A stretch of DNA of 64,000 nucleotides from Hofstenia miamia. Its lineage: Eukaryota; Xenacoelomorpha; Acoela. Each line of letters starts with the position of its first letter. The first letter of the stretch is position 1. The notes beneath the pieces are model-generated. The model was not told the origin of the DNA. It saw nothing but the letters and a program-made list of their open reading frames with translations, and ran no database searches. The stretch spans positions 1,880,860 through 1,944,859 of the forward strand of contig SCFE01000075.1 of the NCBI GenBank assembly GCA_004352715.1. The letters run 5' to 3'. Shown piece after piece: positions 49,201-61,500 of this stretch. The translations under genes were made by a program, and so were the position numbers.

Positions 49201-52200
49201 AACTGACAATTTGAGTGAAGTAATATTGTTAACAATAAATCACAGTAAATCCAAATCCTATGGATGAATTGTGCCAAATTTTCAAATATACTGATTTGAA
49301 ATTACTATATTTAACTTAAAAGCATTTCAAAAATGTTATGATATTTATTGCATATCAAATCGAAATAGATCCAAGGTCATAAACCAGTCCACACCTTTTA
49401 GTTTCTTACTGACATTAACTTAGTTAGAAAATTAGTACGACGGGGCTATTTGCCATAATGTAAATTCAATTGTAAGTGGAAGGTTTTGTTTGATAGCCTT
49501 TCATGTAAGCGACTAGCTCTTAATTAATACAAATGTTATATTCGTTACACTTGACGATGATGCTGAGATTTAATCCCATTCTTTTGTTTCTGTTTAGCCA
49601 TTGCCACCAGTTTTCTTTAATAAAATATTGTATTTGTTTTATTGAAGCCACTTGAATGATGAAATGTATATATGCTTCAACAATCAATTGTTAATTAAAT
49701 TAATTTTCCTTTTCAAATGCGTTGCAATGATATATTAATTACAATTTGAATGCACTAAAATTCTTATAAATGTCAGCCTAGATCTAATTTTCTATATGAT
49801 ATCTATCATTTTGCCTTCCTTATTGATAGATTTATATTAAAAAATCAAACTTTAAAAACATTATCTACATTGTTCCCTTATTTAGATGGTGATCAGTTAG
49901 ATTTGGCCAGCTCAAGAAATTCAGGACATGTAGACAAAACACAAGTGGCAAAGATTTTACAATCAATTGGTATTTACAATTATTATATTATTAAGTTCAC
50001 AAAAACGATAATAATAAATGTTTTATCTACTACCTTATTATTGGGTGAAGGAAATTGACTGTGGAACATATTCTCAAATTTTCTGTGAAGATGTATTCGT
50101 GTTCTTAGTCTTTATAGAGTACATGGTTGACATTCTAGAATAACACTAGAAAGAGGATTATTGCCATTATCAGCAGTATCTATAGGTAAAGCGTTGTTGC
50201 TGATCTTGGAAACATGCTGAATTGATGCATAATTTCCAATCACCTTAGCCATAACAGCTTTAGTCTGAAAGCAATCAATTTTTGTCTTAGGGTATTTCAG
50301 CAGCCACCCTATATGGAAAGGAATACCACAATATGTTTATTATTGTGCTTTGAATCTACGCAGCAGTTAGGGGTCAGTATTAACATGACTCATCAAAAGG
50401 TAGCTTCTCATCAATTTGACATCAGGATTTAACTTCAATAGAGTAATTAGTTGTGATCCTCTATCAACATGTTGTCTAAAATTTTTCTCAACGCACTAAT
50501 TCTCTCCATATTCCACCAAATGCTTTCTAGGAACAAAATCAGATTTCCTATATCTAATGAAATTACTACAATCTGCAAACTTAACCATGATGAGCGTTAG
50601 AGATTGATATCTGTAAGTCATCAAAGCTAAAATTAAAAAGAATGGGTCATTAATATTAATTTTTGGAACTCCACATTTAGGAAAAATTTTTTTTGGATAT
50701 TTGTCAATCAATTGTTGGGAAATGACTATATTCAAGCAGTAAATCCACGTACAAGTAAATTATCCTACGATTCAAATGTATAATTTTCTGAGTTGACAAA
50801 AAAACACAGAATATTGATTCAATCAAAATCAAGCATATCAATGGGCCAGCAGATTTCAAAAATTTTCAGCAAAGCAGATTCAGTGTATCCTCTAGTTCTA
50901 AAAGCACACTATTTTTAGGCAGTCATCTTTTATAAGGCTGTTTCAAAAATGATTCATAGAGCAACTTATTCAAGCTTCTTTACGGATTTAGGTCGTAAGC
51001 ATGAGGACCACTGGCATTTTTCGGCACTGAAAAATCATGAAAGGACTATATAAATTTAAGTAAATACATTTACTGATGTAAAATTCAATAAATAGTGAAT
51101 ATTCATAGAGAAACTGTTATCATTTTATGAGAAATTCCAACTCGGTAAGTAAACAAATCCAGACGACAATTTTTTAATTTTTAACAGTGAATAGTAGACC
51201 TGGTTTGGACTGATGCTCGAATTTCATCACAAGGGATTGTTTCGGGTTAAACATAACCATCATTTGTTGAAATGCCAGCATAAAATTCATTAAAAGCATT
51301 CGTGACCAGTGAAATTTAAGGAATCGGGTCTGTTTTCTTATGATCAGCATTAATCATTTTCAACCACGATGCTGTACCCATTTAACACTTAGTATTCTTT
51401 AGGTTGTCTTGAATAAGGGTATTAAATTGTGACTGAATTTTAGCAGCTCTCCTAGTCTTTCCTGACTCTGTTGTAGTAAGTACTTTGTGATAAGGAGTTT
51501 CTTTATCAGTTTGATAATGTACACCCAAAATTTTTGGGAAAATCTCATTTTCCTCAAATGCAGAAATAATCGTATAGATATACACGGAAGACATGGCGCA
51601 TAAATATATCTGTAGCAGTGATGCAATGGTAAAATCTGTCAGAGGGACAGATTCCTTTCAAGTAGAATCTTCGGGGCCAAATATTGTTTGAGGTCGTTTG
51701 TTAATGTTGGATCGCAATACTCCACTCTCCAACAGGGTAGGATCCGGCCTGCGGGCCGCCACCATGTCATAAAACATCGCTCATCTAGACAAGGGTTGAT
51801 TCATATTATGAATGTGATCTCTAATGAATTACATATATTTTAGCATTGCCATTTGATATTTGTCCCGTTGATTTGCGTATTATAAATTATGAACCAATTA
51901 AGACAGAGTGTCATTACAAAAAATTTCTTATAAAGACAATATGAAGTTATAGCTTAATGTTGGATCGCAATACTCCACTCTCCGACTGGGTAGGATCCGG
52001 CCTGCGGGCCGCCACCATGTCATAAAACATCGCTCATCTAGACAAGGGTTGATTCATATTATGAATGTGATCTCTAATGAATTACATAATTTTTGGCATT
52101 GTCATTTGATATTTGTCCCGTTGATTTGCGTATTATAAATTATGAACCAATTAAGACAGAGTGTCATTACAAAAAATTTCTTATAAAGACAATATGAAGT

Positions 52201-55200
52201 TATAGCTTTTGAGTTGTGACATCATAATTTATATCTTTCAAGTCACCAGCCGCTGTAATAATATGATTAAAATCGAATCGTGATTCTAAGTAAAATCTCA
52301 GTTAAAAATTACAAGTCTTCGTCAAGTAAAATTAACAAGCAAATGCTCGAATTTCATTTCGCTGCAAAAGATCAAAATATCTGGCAAATGCTTTATTTTG
52401 GATTTCAATGATATCATATGAACAGGCTTAAGAGTAATCATAAAATCTTTAGCTGATCTCATTCTCAATAAATAAATAGTGAGAGGCAATGCATAAAAGT
52501 TCAAAATACAATTTCTGCAAAAGAAGATAATTTTTTTCCAATCAAAGATGGGGTAATAATGAGATTTATTACAAACAAGTTTATAAATCTTGAAAATGCA
52601 AATTGAGGTTTCTCTACCAGCTAAATTTTCTATTAACGCATACACAAATTTGAATGATTGCTTCAATTATATCAAAGCGAATCTTGCATTTATCAAAAAT
52701 GCTTTGTTTTAGATTTGCATAGTTATATTTAATCTAATTGGATTTTAATTGTCACATTTTCGAGGAAAAATTTTCCAGCTTTAAAACGAATTTTTGAAGT
52801 TCATACAAGTTTTGCTTTTAATTTAATTTCAAATTAACGCAGAATATTTTTTTAAGTTTCAACCTGCAGGCAAATTGCTTACAATAAGAGAATTTAGCAT
52901 ATATTGGAAAATTTTACGGAATATAAAATTAAAGTAAACATTTGACTTGTAAAATATTCATTAAAATATTCAAACGTGTACTTTTAACAGTTGCTTATTG
53001 TTTGGACTTGTTGTCAAGAGAATGAATTATTTATATGGTACTGAGAAATATAATTGCCAGTGCAGTTTTTAATGATAAGCAGCTTTCCAGATTTCTATCG
53101 TAAGATTGGAAAAATACACTGTTAATAAATTTCAGTTATTCGAACTTCATTGACATACTGCTAAAGTTTCTCAATATCTCGCGATATATGAATATTCTCT
53201 TGCTAACAAAATGGTATGAACACCTTAGTAGATAAAACAATGGATCAAATTAGCTCAACCACAAAATTTTTTTAAAAGGCATTCAATAATATATGAATAA
53301 TATTATTAAAAACTTGGTATTTATCCTATACAACATTCCGTAAATGTCGTTTGTTTAATTATATGTTTAAAAATTGCTCTAGTTAATATAATTTTAGGAC
53401 AACTGTAAACTTTAATAAAAACGTTTTTGCAGCCGACAAAACCTTAAATGTATTATTAAAGTGATTGTCTACATTTATCAATGTTGTCATTTAAGCATAA
53501 AAAATATAATAAATAGGTGATAATGCTGATGTGACACCTGAAGTAGCTGCCCAAATAGTTTCCATGCGTGTGCAGGAAGAGATGCCCCATAGCAGAGCTT
53601 GGCATCGTGTTTCAGCGACAAGATCTATCATGGGGGTGAAGAAGACAAATCAGAAAATTGGTGAAGATCTTATTCAGGTAAGTCTTTACAGTAAAAATAT
53701 TTTCTCATATTTTGAAAATGAATAATTTTGAATGCATCAGTCAGACGTTGTGTGTACATACAGTTAACAAAGTATTAGTCATAGAATTATAGAATGGGTA
53801 GTATTAGAATTAAGTTTTACCAATGATTGGATTTTAGTTAAATAAATCGTTTTGTTAGTTGACTATTTCACACTTTTCAATGTTAGTAGCTATTTCGTAA
53901 TTCGTTATTTTTGAGGTTTTAGCAACTACTATCGCATATTTACATGAAATTTCGCAGTACATTGTATTGTTAGCAGCTGTTGTCTGAATTAGCAAGCGTC
54001 TTGGTAGTTTCTTGACTTGTTAATAATAGCAAGAAAAAATAAATGTGCAGCTTTTTTATTTTTATTATTAAATAGATTTATTACCTTAATACAGATCTAC
54101 AAATATTTTAAACAGTCAACAAAATCATCTATGGAATGATGAACTGCAAGATGTTTGGCATGAATTGCATGTTTTTTGACAATGCTATAATCGTATGAAT
54201 AAGTTTGCCAATCGAGTGATGCGGGTAAAATAGAAGTAAGCTGTCTCTGATTTCTTAACACGTATTACTTGAAAAAGATTAAAAATTTTAGTACGTAATC
54301 CTGGGTGGTTTGGGTAATATAAAGATATATAATCAAAAGCATTGAGATCCAAGCGGTTTGTTAGAAGTTTGCTAAATAAAGCAAATCATAAAATTGAAAT
54401 AGTAGAGGAACTCTGGGAATAAGTTGAGGCTAAGAAGTCTAGTTTTTTTAGTTTCCAATATTTTGAATCAACTTAGTACATCGACGCTGTAAACGTTCTA
54501 ATTTATCAACATCTTTTGAGGATGGAAACCAAATCTGAAATGCATACATAAAGGAATTCAGGATTAAAAATTGTAAAATATGTTTTTTGTGGTTTGAGGT
54601 ATTAAAGGGTATTGATCCTCTTTAATCATATAAAAGAGTGATTAAATTTTTCAGACACATGTAAAGTCCAGCATAAATCATGACACACCAAGATCTTTAA
54701 AATATGAAATAGGCCTAAATATTGAACCATTAATTTGAATAGACGACTCCGATGTAGGATAAGAGATATACTCGCATTTTTTTATTAAATATCATTTTGT
54801 TATTTTGCCCAAACTACAAGAACAAAGTAATCATCCTCAATATTGCGTAAAGATGGAGAAACATTTTTAGGTAATCAGCGTATAAGACGGAATGTCATTT
54901 ATAAATATTAGAAATAACACCACTGGTAACATGTAACAGACAGGATCGACAAGAATTTACGCTAACATATTGAACTAGATTTGTCTAAAAATATTCCCAC
55001 AAATACCGAAAGTGCGCAACTTATGTATTAGTAGTCCATGTGGGACTGAATCGAACGCTTTACGAAAATCAAGGACGTAAGAATCTTCATATAGCTTATA
55101 TATATATATATATATATAATCTAAAAATAAACTGAATTTAAATGCTATAAGGCTAATGGGTTACTGCTCTACTGTGCAGTCTGTGAAACTTCCGTTAAGT

Positions 55201-55555
55201 ATGGTTAACAAAGTATGGCTCTGTGAGACTATCTAGTCCCATGGGATTTGCTGATCCCAGTCCCATGGGACCGAAAAACCAGAAGGGAATTGATCTGGGA
55301 TCACCGATTTCAGAATAGTACAAATAATTTTGGCTAATTTTGGTCAACATAGGAAATATATTGTTGAATCACTGGGACTATGAGATCTGAAAATTTTATG
55401 GGACTGAGATGAGACAAGACTGGGACTAAATAGGAATTAGACTAAAAAAATATTGGTCTGAAAGAACCCAAAGAACCCTAGAACAAAGTCATGTCTTACA
55501 TTTATCGTGAAGGTTAAAATTCATCTTACGTTGAAGCATTGTATTGAATATATAT

Positions 55556-55594
<39 letters not shown>

Positions 55595-58500
55595 GAGAGG
55601 GAAACGGTAAGCGGAATACCTTTCCATTGTACAAATCTATTTTCAGGGACCTGTCCTTCTACGTTTGGCATCAATGAGTACATTTTATTCATGGAAAAGT
55701 TGCAAAATGTTCCCAAAAATACAAATGCCATTTTTGCTCTCATGCTCCCAAAAACTTCGGTGGAATTTTTGTTATTTTTTATCCTAAGTATAATAAAGTC
55801 ACCAGAAATATGCTTTTTGAAGTTTTTGTAATTCATCAAGGTGATGTTGTCGTTTCAGCACTGAATTGTAATATTATGCATGCGTATTTATTAATTGCAG
55901 ATTGACGGTACCTACCTCTGTAAAAATATTGCCAATATGATTTTTCTAAGCTATATACAAATTAGAAGGTACTATGATTTCGGTTGTTTTTTCAAACCAC
56001 GAAAAATCCCGGAATTTATATTCTAAACATCAGAAGATTGAATGTTTTGTTAAGCGAACTCTAATTCATTGAAGACTTTATTAAATAGATTATCTACCAG
56101 AAAAAACAGAATAAAATTGAATGTGCATTAATAAAAGACATTTTAGACATTGGACAAGTTAAAGCACAGAAAAGAATCGTGCTCTTCACATAATGAAGAA
56201 TTTTCTGAAAGTGATCGCTTAGCAGTCATTGAGTTTACGACTACTACATGTGCAATTTTTGAAAATGAACAACTGGCTCACTTGACTGTTAGACGATGTG
56301 GATGCATGTCCTCTCAAGTAGTAGTCAGGTATATTCTTGTGTAGAACATCTTAAATGATTTTCAATGTCATGTCAAGAATATATTCTTTTGATATATATA
56401 TATATATTATCCTAAATGTTTGCTTCCAAAACTGTCAACAGTTTTTGAAGTGTACTTTATATTGGATAATTTCTCAACATATTGCTTCATTTTATATTGA
56501 ACTATACAATTAGATATCTATTTTCTTTTTTAACCATTGCAAAGGTCATTATTTCTATTACTTGAAATCTGGAAATCTCATATTACTTTTTTGAAAAATA
56601 ATATAATATATATATATATATATATATATAATTGAATGTTTTACAAATAATCAATTATAAATGAATTTAGAAAAAAAATTTACCACTATTTCTGGATATT
56701 TAAACAGTTGGCACTTTTAGAGATTTGATGTTTCTACACTTTTTAAAAATTTTTATTCCAAAAAGTTTCTCCACAATTAATTATGCAAGTGCAGTGGCAA
56801 TAATATTTGTACTATTTGCTAATTGTACACCTAGTGGAACATTTTGAGTAACAATATCTTTGCCCACGTTAGAATTTTCATTGAATAGTTGTAGTTCTGT
56901 TTATATATCTCAAATATTGCATTAATTTACTCAATCGAAAATATAATTAACACTTTGTCTTAGTCTAAACAAAATCTAAAATTACTATTATTATGCATAA
57001 GAATGTTCGATCAGTTTTCAATTGAAAATTTCTTATTTAAATTCAGAATTTTAATTTTGTGGTTACGTGTTGGACTTTTCTACTCAGAGATGGACGTGGT
57101 ACAAAAATTTAGACCTAAGAAAAGCTCGGCCAGCGAAACCCTCAACCTAGCCCATTTAAATTATTGCTAATTCGGCACTAGTTTTTCGGATGCTATACGA
57201 AAGTAGTCTTTCTGAAAAATATAAAGTAAGATCTACATACTGAAATCGAAAAACTTAAATTAAATTTTAGAAGAGAATGTGATACTAATGTACCATTTCA
57301 AACTGTATTTTTTTTACATTGATTAGAAATTGTTGCATTTAGGTTGATTTGGGTGTCATGTCCCCTTTTTGCGATTTCAGGCCATTTTTTCAGTACTCCT
57401 GCTCAAACAGCGCCCACACCCTGCCCACGATGCTTGTTAATTTGATTATGCAGATTTTTCTTATTTTTTCATTAAATATTTCTTACTTATAATCGTATTT
57501 TAGAAATATTTATTAAATAATAGGAAGAGCAATTTAAAAAATTCTGAGAGCACAATATTTTTAAAAAAAATACCGAGATGAGCGAACTTACTCAAAATTT
57601 AAACGAGCCGAGCTTAGAAATTAGTCTGATCCATTTAAAACAGTGGCAAAGTATATTAAATGTCATTGTTTACATTTTGAATATTTTTGTTTAATTACAT
57701 GTAAAGCAAATCGACATTGAAAAAAAAGTACTTTAAAGTTTATTCCTATTGAGGTAATAACATCAGTTATTTTCAATGATCATTCTTAACAATTAAAATC
57801 AAATTTAGATTGAACGTACACATTTCTCAGCAAAATAATAAGAGTATTTATAATAATTAAATATATCGTAACAAATCAGCACTCAATTAATTTTGTGCTT
57901 TTATCATCAGGGTGAGAAACATTGTTATTGATTAAACATTATCGAATGACGAGCCTTTGATCTAAGATGAAAATAGGAATCTTCGAATGAATTATACATT
58001 TATATTGATTTATTGTGTCTCAGTCCAATTTATACCAGTTAGTAAAACATTTATGATTTTGCTGCATAAATCAAGCCTCCCGGTTTGTTTTTTGGCATCG
58101 ATATATTCCTGATTGCCTGAAAATTTCTTTCTTTATTGTTGTCATTTTAAGTCATTTTTGCCTAATTATGATTTCGGTCTCTTCAAGATTGCATCCTTAG
58201 AGGAATTTCTACATGGGTTCTTTTAGGGGATTGCAATGAATCGACATATTAAACTTCGAAGTTTTATAATCATCAACTTTATAAGCGGAACAGATTTGAA
58301 AACCGCTTTTAGAAATGACAAATACTGGTATATTGGTAAATTCAGTAGATTTATAGATATGTATTAAGCTGGGCTTAGAAGCAAGAAATTAAATTTGAGT
58401 TGAGTTCGGGGTGAGGAAAAGTCTCATTAATGTATAATAATTTTCAAATTCACAGAACATTTCAAAGGAAGTCAAAGTTAAGTTAATAACAATGAGCTTT

Positions 58501-61500
58501 ATTGGAATGCGACACTAATGAGATTAAAAGCGATTTCTACTCTTTCAAATATTACCCTGACTTTATACTTTGTTAATAGTTTCTTTGCCTAATTTTAATT
58601 ATATATGTTACTTTTGTTGAGTAGCAAGGTAACTAATTTATTTCGGTTATGAGACATAATAAAAAAGGTTTTTCCATCACTGCCTCGGACATTTCACTGG
58701 CAAAACTGAAACATTTATATTTTCGAAATTTAGAATATATATTGAAAGAAATTTGCAAGAAATATAGTAGCCTTTGTATTCAACACATGTTTAGTTCGAT
58801 TAATTAATTTTTGCTATCTCATTTCATTGAAGGCCACGAAAAGAAAATATACAGTCTTGGCCAAAAGTTTGGAACATTTTTGAAAACACATATTTTTTGA
58901 TAATTTGATAATTTTTTTATCTAAAAAATTTCCCCGAAAACTGAAAAATACATTAGTCACTAAAAATTTGCAAGTACAATAACAATTTACAAAATAATAA
59001 CAATTAGTTCACAAACTTTAGTACTTAGTGTGTCTTCCATGCACTGCTAGGCAAGCTTCAATTCTCCTTGGCATGGACCTAATAAGGATTTGGAGGTACT
59101 CAACAGTAATATTTTGGGTCCAGACTTGTTTCTCCTTTGTTTTAATGTCTTCCAGTGATGTATACTGCATGGCTAAAATCTTAGTTTTGATATAGTCCAA
59201 CAAATTCTCAATGGGATTCAGGTCTGGGGAATTCCCTGGCTAGGTTCCCACTACCTGAATCCTTTCCTGAGCTAGCCACCTCTTTATGGCTGTTGCCTGG
59301 TGGCAGGGAGCTCCATGTCAATAGTATTTCAAACATACAACATTCATGAAAATAGGTACCTTGTCTTCCAAAATTTGTTGGTAAACTAAAATTTATTGTA
59401 GTGTTAGGTGGCATAAACCACAAGCCACAGCGCATATTCATTGATATTCCGCCCCAAATCATCAGCTTTGGGAGCTTTTTGACTGTCAGCAGAACATATT
59501 TTGGGTCATAACGCTTCCAGACTGGTCGCCTAACTTGCCTGATTGATTGCCTAAATTGTTCGATTGTAGTTTCGTGTGTAAACATAACTTCAGCCCACTG
59601 GGCTGAAAGCCCAGCCTTCTTGCAGAAGGCTAATCTGTCCTTGAGGTTTTTTGGACTTAATCTTGGTTTTTTTGCGCAGGTTTATAGGCTCTAATCTTGA
59701 ACTCTACTAGTAGTTCTGCTGCTTGGTTGGAGACCATCAAGGTTTATTCAGGAGCAATTCATTTGAGATTGACGATGAATACGTCTGACACAATAAGGTG
59801 TGGTAACTCGTGGGTGACCTGATCGCGTTTTAGAAGAGAAATCGCCTTTGACAGCGGTTCTTTGCAAAGTTTTCACAATACAGCTATGTGTTTCATTGTA
59901 TCTAGAAGCAATAACTTTCACTTTTTAGCCTTCTTCTCTCAAAATAGCTATTTAAGCTGGTATTCCTCAAGATAATTCACGTGTTTTTCCATCTTGATTT
60001 ATTCAAATTAACCACGCAAATAAGGGATATGAGTGAACATAACAAAAATTATATATTTTTGAGTAAACATAATCTTACTATTTATTTTAATGTACTATTT
60101 ATAGTAGTACAAACGTTTATATGAAAAATACTACTAGAATATCAAAAAATATAAAAATGTTGCAAACTTTTGGCCATTACTGTATACACAAGTTAATGTA
60201 GCTACTGCTGTTCTACTTGCATAACATCATTGTTACCTTGCACCTGAACCAACAAAAAATGTTAATGTTTTGTATTCATTAAGGATTTTATTTATAGTGC
60301 AAATATCGAATGTAAACTCTATTCAATGGCGATTTAAAATGTACAAGAATAAGAAATACCTTAGTTTATGTTTGAACAAGGGATGATTATCTTAACAAAT
60401 TAAAATCTGTAATTTATAGAAAAGAAATTACAGAGCCCGTCGTCAAGTTAATCCCACATCATAACAAAACAAGAAACTGATTCAGAACTGGTTCTGAAAA
60501 AATCTGAGTATTTCAAAATTATGTTTAAAGAAAACAATTTGTAAGTGCTAAATTTATGTATTAATTCAACTACGCCGATAAGTGCTGGTTATGTAACCAC
60601 TTCTTAAGTGATCAAATAATATTCTTAATGAGCTTGTTAAACTTAGTTGATTGCATAATCAGAAGTAAGTTTTTAAATCCTTTTAAATACTAAGTCTTAA
60701 AGCCCTCATAATACTTGTCAAAAGCCTTAATTAAAAACACAGGTTGAACTTTAAGAGCTTTGGTACAAATTAGTTAAATATTTTTTATTATCACACTATG
60801 TTTTTAGAGATTATAGTTCTATAATTTTCATAAGTCTTGGTAACATTTCACGTTGAAGTTCCTCTCTTTTACTTCTAGGCCATACTTAAAAATTTCAATT
60901 GAATGAAATTTGTTGTTTTTTCTGTAATGAGAAAAGTCTTTTTTTAAGAATACAATTTATTAATTATGGGTTAGACCAAATCCCGAGAATTATGACATTA
61001 TACATTTAAAAATCTCATTTTATCAATAAAGTTTAGTATTGTAGAAATATTGACATTTATTTGAATTTTAATGAAAAACACTAAAACTAAAATTTACTAT
61101 CTGAATTTCAGATAAATATAAAAAAATAGATTAGGACAAGTTGCACTGTAGAATGTAACAGTAATTGTAACCCATGGAACTGCTATCAACTTAATCTTTA
61201 AAATTCTTTCAAGTTCTTATAGGACTTTTTAAAATTGTCACTATAAGTCAGAAAATATGTTTGGTCCTCTAAAGTTTTGCATTAGGGTGTATGGTTTGGT
61301 AACTTTTTTCAAAGCCCAAAGTCAATTCTGTATTCCATTAATCCATTGCATTGTATTAGAATTGCTAAGCTTAAATTATCAAGCAAATTAGTATTTAATG
61401 ACCAATCTTTCAGGATTTCATGCTATTTTGAGGGGAAAACCTCCAATGTTATGCTTTAAAAACTTACAAGAACTTGAGAGAAGAACTTGAAAAGTCTTTA

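Noticed and set aside
51738-51768. Vector contamination suggested by BamHI site plus Kozak-like GCCGCCACCATG
   Set aside because: The ATG is followed directly by a stop-containing frame, the block is embedded in a tandem repeat of AT-rich sequence, and similar GC-rich words occur in hAT elements. A vector search would settle it.
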